From positions 1-25,153 of the forward strand of contig MU633752.1 in NCBI GenBank assembly GCA_026770595.1: a stretch of 25,153 bases of DNA. The letters are read 5' to 3'. Below the pieces are notes generated by a model, which saw nothing but the letters and a program-made list of their open reading frames with translations, did no database searches and was not told the origin of the DNA. Below, piece after piece: positions 1-10,200 of this stretch (the first letter of the stretch is position 1; each line of letters opens with the position of its first letter). Source of the DNA: Ochromonadaceae sp. CCMP2298. Taxonomy: Eukaryota; Sar; Synurophyceae; Ochromonadales; Ochromonadaceae. Made by a program: the position numbers and the translations under genes.

Positions 1-152
1 GGGACCATGCGATAGAGAGTCCGCGGACGGCAGCTGAAGCTGTAACATTAGTCTCTTGCGCAATTTGAGATGCGGCATATGTAAGCCATTCTAAATCGGC
101 GTGAGTTATTCTATCGAATACCACGCCAACTTGGTGCACAAAACATTTACGC

Positions 153-1343
153 ATGGAATTTTCCTCCTCCTGGCTCTCCAAGCCCATTTCCATGTTGGTG
201 GAAGAGTTGAGTCTCTGCGCACAAGACGTTCGGCCTTCTGACGCTCTTCTCAGTACCCTCCTCCCCACCACCGCGATGCAGGACAACGGCAACGCGCTCC
301 TCCTGCTCTCCATTCGATCCTTTGCGGCTCTTGTGGAGTTGAGCGGCGGCCAGCCGTTGGATCGTTGGAAGATGAACCTACAACTTCCTCCTGGTCAGAG
401 GATCCCTTTCAACCAGCTCGTTTCGATGGGCCCGAAAGAGTGGTACACTGCGAGCTGGTAAGATTCTCCTGCACTCCCGCACATCCTCTCAGTTCAAGGA
501 ATTCAACTTCTGTTGTGTGGTATCTGACCCCCACCCCTCCACCATGACTCCAGGACATCCATGACCCAGAGGGTGTTCTTCTACATCCCGTGCATCTACT
601 TCGCCAACGACTACTTCAATCACAACGTGGGCGATGACACCATCGCTAAAAACATAGGAAAGGCAGCCTTCGTCTCCAGGTGAGCTTCAGATGAACTTGC
701 GCAACAGTGCCTCCTTGTTTAGTACCTTGGTATACTGGTGTATGGTACCTGCCCTTTCAGCCCTCTGAACTATCTTGCCTATCGAACCTATCTAACTGGT
801 CTCATTCGATTCCACATCAGCATCGTCACCCCTGGCTCCACGTGGTTCGAGAACCTCAAGACCAAGCAGCAGGTGGGAGGAGCCAAGTACAGCGGCCTGT
901 CTATGCTCGGCATCAGCTCAAAGATCTACAGAGAGGAGGGGTTCCGCAAGCTGTTCCGCACGATGAGCGCGTGCTTTGCGAGGGAGTTCATGTTCTCAGG
1001 GGGTCTGTGCTGTGTGGCGCCGTTCTACCACAAATTGCTAAAGGAGAGGGGGGTCGAGTCGCAGTTCGTGGCGGGCGCCTGTGCAGGCGTTACCAGCCAG
1101 CTCCTCTCGCAGCCCTTCGACACGCTGAAGAGCTGGCAGGAGGTCAACTCCGTATCTTCTCGCACCGCAGTGGCCCAGATCAGCCCCCACGGGGTGAGCT
1201 TCCTGTGGAGGGGGTCGGTGCCAAGGGCCCTGCGTGGAGCTTGGACCCTCGGTTGCCTGACGTACGTAACCTCTTTCCTGAACGGCGTGTTCATTGAGAG
1301 CAGGATCGAGTCCCATACAGTGCCTGTAGGACCTCTGCGATGA
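153..1343 (+). CDS. Mitochondrial carrier family (SLC25-like) protein, 3 exons
   Basis: Spliced CDS 153-457, 554-679, 821-1343 (317 residues), with GT-AG introns whose phases match. The length fits the family norm of about 300. The three-fold SLC25 repeat is visible: QPLDRWK at residues 67-73, a degenerate TPGSTWFENLK at 147-157, and QPFDTLK at 241-247. Carrier features follow repeat 2 (YSGL, then REEGFRKLFR) and repeat 3 (SFLWRGSVPRALRGAW). SLC25 proteins exchange metabolites across the mitochondrial inner membrane (sometimes peroxisome or plastid envelope). The substrate cannot be read from the sequence. Repeat 2 lacks the Asp/Glu of the PX[DE]XX[KR] signature, so it may be a divergent member. 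No other ATG was considered for the start, and the N-terminal stretch of about 50 residues before repeat 1 is unremarkable. Family call is firm, subfamily unknown. Confidence 0.85.
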
Positions 1344-1446
1344 GTAGGGTGTGATGAGAGAAGGGCGAAGAGAGAGGGAAATTGCGATGAGATTGGGATG
1401 AGAGTAGGACACTTCTATGAGAGTAGGGTGCGATGAGAGTGGGACA
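1338..1446 (+). repeat. Imperfect GATGAGAGTAGG-type tandem repeat
   Basis: The segment after the carrier stop repeats variants of GATGAGAGTAGG (near 1338-1354, 1386-1409, 1416-1445), so it is a degenerate 12-20 nt microsatellite-like array. It probably lies in the 3' UTR of the carrier gene. Confidence 0.6.
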
Positions 1447-2160
1447 CACTGCGGCGGTGTTGCGTACGTTGGGGAAGAACGTACCTGGTGAGCATTTTTG
1501 ATACCGGAGTCAGCAAAGACGATGACATTTAGGGTCATCCACACGAAGAATTCCCGTGCAGGAAATGAATCATTTTCAGGGTTTGCAGCCAACCACCATA
1601 CGAGCGCAATTAGTGCAGCGCATTCCATTTCTTGCTCAACAATTTTGTTATTAGAAAAATGAAATTTTTGGGAGTGCCGAAATGGTAGGGGTTCCGTTAT
1701 CAAGAGATCTCTCTTATCAAGATATCATATCACAAACAGTCCCGCACTACTATATATTGCTTTTTCACTCAACTTTTTGTCGCCAAACCCGGTACAAAAA
1801 AATTGAGATTATGTGCCTTTTTAGAGGAACAGATGAATTCTACCGGTAGCCTATGTGGTTGTAAAGGTTCGAATGAAAGGTGGTGTAAAGTTCTAAAGCT
1901 GGTAAGTTACTAACTTAACGGCTAGCCTTACGGTACGTACAAAGTGCAATACTCTATGGGATGGGAACGTCCCCTGTTTGATAACTTTTGCCCAGCCATT
2001 CGCTCGAGCCATTCGCCAAAGCCAGCGGACGCGGCGAGGGATGTTGATGTATATGTATCACAGGAGAGTGTCCAGACACATTCAAAGACACTCCTTGTCT
2101 CCTTTTGCTGCCGCGTGGTAAATATCGAACTCAGTAAGGTCATCTGGCAGCGCCACAAGC
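1344..2160. other. Intergenic region between carrier and NOP9-like gene
   Basis: No convincing gene. The first part is a purine-rich imperfect repeat on the + strand, just after the carrier stop. The middle (about 1480-1900) is more AT-rich than the flanking coding DNA. The last part must hold the 5' UTR and promoter of the downstream gene. No TATA box or poly(A) signal could be assigned with confidence. A short minus-strand open stretch near 1490-1640 is discussed under findings. Confidence 0.5.
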
Positions 2161-4830
2161 ATGAGCGACGATGATTCGGACAAGCCGAGGAGGTTGGAGG
2201 ACGCCACTGCCGAGTACCTCATGAAGGTGGAGCTGCAGTTCAGCGACGATCTGCCCCAGGAGGATAAGCTGGTACTGGTCGAAAACGTAATACTGGAGAT
2301 AGCGCAACGAACGGCTAGTGCGGCGAGCGATCGGCGGACGAACTACCTGATTGAGAAGATTTGCTACGCAGCAGACCTGAAGAACCTGCTCATCATCACG
2401 AAGCGATTCGCCCCCTACGTGGTGTTCCTGGCCCGAAATAGGTTTTCATCGCACGTTCTACAGGTACTGCACCCTACTGCGCATCCATGTGTCCTTTTGT
2501 GTCTAGGCTTCACACAGATTGCCTTCTTGACCCTCACCCTATAACCCCATAACCCTTACCCTTTCCCTCACACAACCTCACACAGGCGGTCTTGGCCAGG
2601 CTATGCTACATACTGAAGTTCGAAGACTTCGGGGACATCGATTCGGGTGAGATAAAGAGCTGCGTGGAGAATCTGTGCGGTCCGTTCATGAAGGAGATCA
2701 GCTGGCTCATCCTGGAGCAGAACGCCACACATGTGGTGCGATCAGCCATGAGTCTGCTGGCGGGCATGCCAGTCATCGCGGAGAGAAAGGTACGCACTCG
2801 ATATATTGACCTCTCGATCTCTTGATCTCTCGACTCGGCCCCTCGACCTCTCCCCGTGTCCTTTATCTCGCTCATCACTCATCTCACTCTCATACCTCTC
2901 CTGCAGAGCAAGAATTCCAAGCACCAGCACTCCATCGCCCTCTCCATGCCCCTCGAGGCACTACTAGAGCCCGATTTTTTCTACGTCAACAAAGCCATCT
3001 GCTTCTCCGTTCCTGACTCTTTCCAAGACATACTCATCCAGGCCGTGGAGTCTCTTATCGCCATGTCCACCGCAGATTTGGAGAAACTGCTGGCAGATTT
3101 TTCCTCCAGCGCGGTGCTGGGGCTGCTTGTGCGCGTGCTCTGCAGTCCCAATGTGCTGCACAACCACGCCGGACCCAAGCTCGCCCAGAGGCTGTTTGCG
3201 GCCGCGCTGGGCTGGTCAGCCGCCGCTACGGTCAGTCCGGCGGATGCGCGCAGTGCAGTGCAGGGCGCAGTGCCCGACAGCGTGCAGGGGGTGTTCTACG
3301 CGATGGCTGGGGATAAAGCAGGCAGTTACTTTCTAGAGGCGCTTATCGAATGCGCACCGCTGGGCCTGCTGCTGGGCGTGGTGCGCGGCGCGGTGGCTGG
3401 GCGCTGCAAGGAGTATGTGGCGGATGGGTCGGGCAACTTCGTGCTGCAGGCGGTGCTGCGGCGGGTCAGCTGCGAGCTCGCACGCCTACCCCCCTCCGCC
3501 CCCACCTCCGTCGCAGCTGATCTGATTGATCTCGCGAAGCAGTTCATCGACGACCTTATGGGTTTCGCGAACTTCACAGAACTGGTGAATCTCAAGGGGG
3601 GCGTGACTCTGTGGATGCTGGCAGTGACAAGGGCTCTGGACGAATCATACAGCGAAAGGGTTGGAATGGGCGTTATTCGCGCATGGGTTGAGCGCAAAAG
3701 TGATGGGGAGGAAAAGGAGACAAAGGAGGAGGGCGACGGTGGCGAGGACGAGCAGGCGCAGCTCTCGGCCTTCATTAGCGTCAAGCTGGTGCCCTCAGTG
3801 AAGGCCAAGGGCCCCGCGGAGACACCCAAAAACACCAAGTTCGTGCCCAAAAGCAAAGCGCCCGAGCGCGGCGAGGCTCTGGACACCACGCAGCTGCTAG
3901 TCGCCCGACTGCTCGGTGCACTGCTCAGATCGCGCTCCCCCGCAGTGGCCTCCCTCACCGCCCGCGCGTTCGCGAACATCACCCCCGAGTGCCTGAAATT
4001 CGTGGCCACAAGTGGGGCTATCTCTCGTGCCGTGTTGGTAAGCACACATGCCGTCCACAACCAACACTCTAATCCTCCACCAACACTCTAACCCTCCGCC
4101 CAGCACTCTAACCCTCCACCCACCATCCCTCTAACACTCCACACCCACCACACCACACCACACCACACCACACCCCCGCCACCCCCAGGACGTGTACTTC
4201 GAGCAGTTCGCGGGCACAACGGAGTTAAAGTTGCTGGGCATAAGCCTGGCCGCTATCGGGGTGGAGCTGGCGCAGCACTATGTGGGGCAGCACATAGTGA
4301 GGCAGTTTTTCGACAGCGCGGACCTGAGAGGTAAGCGATGTTATTTTTATGCGTTGTTCTGATTCCTTATGCCTAAATCACGCCTTACTCCTGATACCCC
4401 ACACCTCACCTCACACCCCACACACCCCACAGGCAAGGAGAAGTGGGCCATGACCCTGTCCGCCAGTAGGGAGATATTGACCCGCACCAAGGAGGGGCTC
4501 GCCTCCCTGCGCCTGGTCAACACAGAGCTCTACAGTCGCGACGCGGCTGAGTGGCGCAACGCCATAAAGCGCAAAATGAAGGCTGAGAGTTTGCTGAAGG
4601 AGCTGGACGTGGCCCCACTGGCAGCCAAGGCGGTCAAGGTGGACAAGGGGGTGAAAAAGGCCAAGGTGGTGGAGGGGGGCAAAAATGAGGTGGAAGGGGG
4701 CGGCAGTAAGAAGGAAGTGGGCAGTAAGGAAGGAGATAAGGACGATAGCGACGATGAAGATGAGGCGGATGGGGAAGGCGCCAAGACTGCCCGGAAGAGG
4801 AAGAGGAAGCGCCCAGCCAAGAAGGCATAA
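2161..4830 (+). CDS. NOP9: NOP9-like pumilio-repeat nucleolar protein, 5 exons
   Basis: Spliced CDS 2161-2463, 2586-2789, 2907-4037, 4189-4330, 4433-4830 (725 residues), all joins in frame. NOP9-type PUF repeats are recognisable: ARNRFSSHVLQ (about residue 91), LEQNATHVVR then LLAGMP (exon 2), GDKAGSYFLEAL (about 303), and GSGNFVLQAVLRR (about 345). An acidic/Lys linker interrupts exon 3 (about 440-490), and the C-terminus is a highly charged tail ending KRKRKRPAKKA, typical of nucleolar proteins. Known family role: NOP9 binds pre-18S rRNA near the ITS1 junction and controls Nob1 cleavage during small-subunit maturation. Yeast and human proteins are slightly shorter (about 640-670). The ATG has A at -3. 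The alternative would be another PUF-like protein such as PUM3/Puf6, but the SHVLR...LAG pattern fits NOP9 better. Confidence 0.82.
4061..4120 (+). repeat. Three imperfect copies of a CAACACTCTAACCCTCCAC unit in a NOP9 intron
   Basis: In the intron between exons 3 and 4, a unit of about 19-21 nt (variants of CAACACTCTAACCCTCCAC) occurs three times in tandem. It is followed by a run of CACAC/CACCACACCA pentamers at about 4140-4175 just before the acceptor. The strand bias (C-rich on the sense strand) is shared by most introns in the window. Confidence 0.75.
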
Positions 4831-4946
4831 TGTACCTGTACCATTTTTAGTTTACTTCAGTACTAAGCTAACAAATACATTTGGATACACTGTGCCCACA
4901 CTGCCCACTGCCACACAGATTGCAGTCGAGTCTACATATCAATATT

Positions 4947-6714
4947 TCAATATTTCCTGTTCCTGCGGGCGAAGGGCCCTGTGAAGAAGTGTGCGTTGAG
5001 CGTGCCCAACAGCCTGAATAGCGCAAGCAGCCCGAAGCTGCCCCACACGCCCACCAACGAATTACCGAAGTATCTGAGTGCCACGAGCATTGCTGCTGTG
5101 CCCGTCATGGTGGACAGCGCTATTCCTAGGAAGTCCTCGTTCCCCTGCTGGATGCCCTCACCTAATGTGGATGTGGGGAAGATGAGTGAGGGAGATGAGA
5201 AAGGAAGGTGCAGCTCAGCGTAGTGGGGCTGCAGAGAACAAGTATAAAGAGAGAGAACAGAAACGATATTTACCAGTCCAGATAATGCAGTTGAAGATCT
5301 GCAGGACGGCTCCGATGGTGGCTGGGATGCGGGCGGCCTCCTGCACGTCCTTAAGCGGCGAAAAGACGGCAAGCAGCGGTACGCTCAAATACTTAGGAGA
5401 AGTTAAGATCAAGTGGAATAATGCAAGGAGTGTTAAGATAAAGAGTGGAATGATAGGGGAGAGGATAGGGGGTGCTGGGTGGCTAGAGGGTACCTGAAAG
5501 AGACCAATAGTAGTGCCGATCATGGCGCCCCAGATGAGCAGCCGGTCTGCGGCCTGCTTGGCGGGCAGGTCGGACGTGCCTTCGCTGACAGCCTTGGCAC
5601 GCAGGGAGGGGATGATGACTGAGGCCACCACGGACAAGGCTAGAGAGGCCACACTGCCTAGTTGGAACATCTGCAAAGTGAGCGCGTGCGCGGCGGCCGC
5701 GGTGCCTGAGGAGTCGATCAGCTGCGTCTGGCGGGTTACCGCGATCAGGGCGGTGTTGATGGCCATCGATCTCAGAAGCACTGAGAACCCGCCCACCAGT
5801 AACGGCAGTATTTTCTGCATTGAGGGCACTTTGAAGACGGTCTCTGCGGAGAGCACCTTCATCTTCACTAGCGCCTGCACGTACAGCACAAAGGCTGTCA
5901 GCTCAGACATGCACGTGGCTAAAGCAGCCCCTGGGACGCCCATCCCGAAGGTGAATATCAAGAGCGGGTCCATGACTATGTTGACGATGTTGGACAGGGC
6001 CGTGATCTTCAGAGGGGTAGCTAGGTCCATCGTGCCCCTGAAGGCGGCGAAACCGACAGTAGAGAGCAGCCCGCAGGCGAAGGTGAAGCCCCTAATGCGC
6101 AGGTAGGGCTGCGCAAAGGTGCGGGCCGCCGCGCCCGCCGGCATGACTGATGTTAGCGCCTGGCCAGGGAACAGGGTTAGCAGCAGGGTCCCAATGATAC
6201 CCATGATCGTCCCGATGAAGAAGGCCTCTCCTACGCGCTCCCGCACAGCCTCCTGGTTGCCAGCCCCGTGGGCCTTGGCGACTAGCGGGGTGATGACTGA
6301 GGGCAGGAAGGACATGAACCAGAATGCACTGTTGAACACCTGGTTAGCAGCACCTTGGCCAGCCAGCGCGAGGGCATTGCTCATCCTGCCCACCCAGAAG
6401 GTATCGGCAGCTCCCACCAAAGGGAAGATGGCGAAATTGAGTACAGCTGGTAGAGCGAGAGACATTATGCGCTTGTCCAGTTCATCGCCGCAGGGCCATT
6501 TTCCGATTTTGGCGGCCAGCAGTACACCTGCGGGCGGCTCTTCCGGGACAATGCTTACCCCGGCCACAGACATATGCAGGGCGCTGGAGCTTGCACACCC
6601 ATAGCGGGCTGTAGCTGTGGAGCAGACCCGTAGCGTGTGCACCCGCGGTGCGAAGGCGGAGCAGCACTGCACGCTGCACGCGAGCAGCAGCGCGATAGCT
6701 GGAAGCAGCCTCAT
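4947..6714 (-). CDS. Plastid-targeted MATE family transporter (DinF/EDS5-like), 3 exons
   Basis: Minus-strand CDS: exon 1 6714-5494, exon 2 5391-5274, exon 3 5161-4947 (517 residues). Intron 5493-5392 is a multiple of 3 and reads through in frame, but splicing restores the family pattern GLFQ-YLSVPLLAVFSPL. The second splice gives IIWTG-EGIQQGNEDF. The body is a full MATE protein with about 12 hydrophobic segments, starting LALPAVLNFAIFPLVGAADT (about residues 86-105), with the DinF-like GTMDLATPL segment. MATE proteins export organic compounds using Na+ or H+ gradients. The N-terminus is a hydrophobic signal peptide (1-20) followed by Phe21-Ala-Pro in the context SAFAP and a Ser/Thr/Arg-rich stretch. 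In stramenopiles and cryptophytes this bipartite signal directs proteins to the complex plastid, so location in the plastid envelope is inferred. Convergent with NOP9 (116 nt between stops). Substrate unknown. Confidence 0.93.
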
Positions 6715-7216
6715 CGCAGGCGTTGACTAGTGCCGAGTGCGAGCAAGCCTTTAACTTGCAAGCAAGCATGTTGCTGCTGACGACTGGCATTCTTCAGTTC
6801 CGAAGCTTCGAGCTGGCATTCAAAATCCCGAAAACGTGGTACAAAACGTCTAAATAACGTTACATAGCATCGTAGGAAGTTACTAACCTTGATTGATTCA
6901 TCTAATTTTAAGACTAGTTCTATGGAGTAATGAGATGCTTACAAATACAGTACATTTGTTATTGTTAGATTAATATGCGAAGTCGACTATATTGGCACGC
7001 CAAGCTCTTCCGACTATGTCGACCTTCCCACGGGGACCTTCCCAGTAAGTTACCTCTGGTAACCGTCGAGACTGTTTTTTTTTTAAGGCTGGCCAAGATG
7101 GAGGAGATGAGATGCCCTGCTGAGCTTGTTCAAGGCGCTCGATCTGTCCATAATCTCGCATCTCGAAGGTCCTGCTTGACCTCTGCGAAGGAGCTGGTTC
7201 CGATGCTACTGCTGGT
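6715..7216. promoter_or_regulatory. Divergent intergenic region between MATE gene and giant gene
   Basis: About 500 nt separate the two start codons, so both promoters and 5' UTRs lie here. The middle (6840-6975) is AT-rich, and a T10-class run lies at about 7074-7084. A minimal upstream ORF, ATG at 7203, encodes five residues and stops at TGA 7218-7220, overlapping the main ATG at 7217. No defined promoter element could be assigned. Confidence 0.45.
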
Positions 7217-10200
7217 ATGAGTGCCACTTCCGTTCGCGGGAAGGACTGGGTCTTCCAGGCCTTCTGGGCGGCATCGGGGGAGCCGGACGCTCCGCGCTGC
7301 CTAGTGCACATCCCCGTGACCTCCATCTGGAAACAGGGTCGGCCGGTGAAAGCGCTCGGAAGCGATGAATCGGGACGCGTTGTCCGTATTCAGATTGAGG
7401 ACGTCGCGGTGGAGGAGGGCAGCTCAGACGGCAGGGGCCGCCGCGAGACTCCCACAGACGTCCTGCGCATCCGGAGGCTCTTGACAGACTACAGTCAAGT
7501 AAACGGCTTCGCCATGTCACAGGAGGCACAAGGACAGGAGGCATTCTTTGCGGAGGTGTTCTATGTGGATGGCGCAAACGAGAGCGTCACGTTGTTCACT
7601 TTGGACAACATGATCCGGAAGGAGAGCTGGAGACAGCAGGTGCTCATGCTGCAGGGCTTCGTCCCCGCCAGCAGCCTGCAGATAGGGAACTACTCGCACA
7701 TACCCCTGGTGCGCTCGAAGGTGTCCAGTATGGGCACGGAGGCGGCGGACAACTTCACCAGGGCCATCGCTAAGTATGCAGAGAGGGCCTACGCCGTCAG
7801 CAGTGGGGTCTCAGGGTCGACGGGTCTCAAGGTCACCAACATGCAGTGCAGGTTTGCGCTGGACCCGTCCGATACGGTGACCTTTCTGTACTGCGAGTAC
7901 ACGAACGTGGATCTGAGCAAGGAGGGGCCTGCACCTCGCGCGGCGGTGGTAGAATCGGTAGCAGTGGAGTCGGTAGCAGTCGAGCTAAAGAACCTACTGC
8001 ACGAGGCACACGCCCGCGGCCTCAGCCAAGAAGACGCCTTCGCACACTTCGATAAGGGCAACGGCTATGTGGATGCGGACATGCTGATCGACGGCCTGGC
8101 AAGACTGGGCATGGGGGTTACTTATCCAGTGGGCGAGAGCGTGCTGGAAATAGTGGCGGGTGCGGGTTCCACCTTCATCTCCCGCAGTGACTTCTTCCAG
8201 TTCCTGCAGTTGCCCGCTGACGTCAGAACGTTCGAGAGGGTGGGCACGGGGTCTAGAGGGTCCAGAGGGAAAGGCGGGCTGCAGACGGGCTCGACGGACA
8301 GTGGAATGGGTACGGGCACTGGGATGGGCACGGGTACGGGTAAGGGCAGGGGTATGGGTACTGGTACGAGCAAAGGCATAGGGGGTGGGTCCCTGAATCG
8401 CAGTATGGACTCACAGGACAGTCCCAGCCGCACCGCCTACTTCAGCCCGGGAGGCCCCAAGCCCCGAGAGAAGCGGCTGAAGACCTTGCAGCAGCTGCTG
8501 CCCCCCTTGAAGGACCGCACGACCGAGATGAAGGCTGACTTCATGAACCTTGTAGAGTCGCAGCACCACGAGTGGAGAGACGCTCTGTCCGCCTCGCCCC
8601 CAACCTCCCCACTATCCCCTGCCCAGGGCCTAGGTCTGGGGTCGACTTTTGACCCCTTTACCCCATCCCACTCTGCCCTATCTCACTCCGCCTCCGTCTC
8701 TGCCCCCGCCTCCTTTGCCGAGGGAAAACTGGAGCTGCCGCTGCCTGTGCAGATGTACACAGCAGGGCGGGCAGGCGAGCGACAGCCTCTGCCTCCCTGG
8801 GCAGCCAAGCGCTCACACAAGGCACTGCAGCAGCTGAACAAGGCGCACGACCGGTGGGCCCGCAAGAAGATAGAGAAGGAGCACGAGCAGAGGGTGAAAG
8901 AGCAAGCAAAGGAGTCAAAGGAGTCTAGGGAACAGGGTCATATGCAGGGTATGCAGGGGAGGCAGAGTAGCCATTTCAGTCTGAGGGAGGGCAGCAGCCA
9001 GAACAGCCAGAACATCAGCCTCGCCTCTATGGACACCTACTCTGACGAAGACAGCATGAAGTCGATGGCCAGGGAGTCCAGCAGAAGGGGCTCAGAAGTC
9101 AAGGGGGAATTAACCCCACCCCGCCTGAACTCCCGCGGATCTGCGCGGGGTAAGGCCCCCCTGGTGTCTCTGCTGAGTCTGCATGGCCTCAAGAGGGACG
9201 AGGGGGAGGTGGAGAAGGACGAGAAGCTGACGGTCAGTGAGGGGGTCGTTATGACTTTCAGGCTGCTGGAGGGGGGGGGCTTCAGGGCAGATGAGCAGCG
9301 CACACATGAGAAGACGGATGCACTACGGTACCGTAGCGTGCTGGAAGAGAGACAGAGGGGGCTGGCCAACTTCTCTGAGAGCAAAGAGGCGCACCCACAC
9401 GTACCCCCCGCACACGTACCCCCCGCATCCCACCCCCCCTCATCACACGCCTCATCACACGCATCCACAGCCCCCACATCACGCACATTACACTCTCCCT
9501 CCTACACATCCCCACCAAAATCTCACGCATCCCCCTCCTCCGCCCACCAGTCGCCCCACCGACACAGCGATACCTTCAGCTCCCAGAGCCAGTCCCCAGC
9601 CTCCAACCACCCCTCACTCCAATCACCCCCCACCCCACCTACCCCCACTGCGCCATCTGGCTTCACCTTAGTAGTCATACCTGACCTCTTTATGACCCTG
9701 GATACGCTGCAGAACCAGTTAGAGGTGCTGCTGCTGAAGTTCCCTTACCTGCGAATCCTCCTCGTGGGCCTGCCCGGACTGCCCAATACGACCTGGCCCG
9801 CAGACTGGGTTTTGAACCCCGACCTGCACGCCCGCTCCATCGCTGCGCTGCTCAAGCACCTGGTGGATGTGAGGCGCCTGGGCGAGCGCACGGAGGGGAT
9901 GTGGGACGAGACAGGGGTGGGGGCGGGGGCAGGGGCGGATGAGGCTCCTGTGTTCTTCATGGCTATGGGCGCCAGTGCCCACGCATTGGCCCGCTTCGTC
10001 TCCCTCTTCTTGCCCGAGATCCCGCCCATTCACCGCTGCACACGGGCGATCTGCCTGATAAACGGGCTGCTCAGATTTGGTAAGAAATTCCGCACCGTGT
10101 GTCGCGATCTCAGGGGTGCCTTGCTGGAGGCTAACCCCTACGAGATGAACCAGCACATCGCCAGCCTGCACTTCTTCGACGAATACCTCACCCATGAGGG

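Noticed and set aside
1038-1703. 221-codon minus-strand ORF over the carrier C-terminal exon
   Set aside because: Most of it is the antisense shadow of carrier exon 3; only the distal 1490-1640 part is worth noting.
5513-6604. Two long + strand ORFs over the MATE gene
   Set aside because: Antisense shadows of the clear MATE coding frame, with no recognisable domain.
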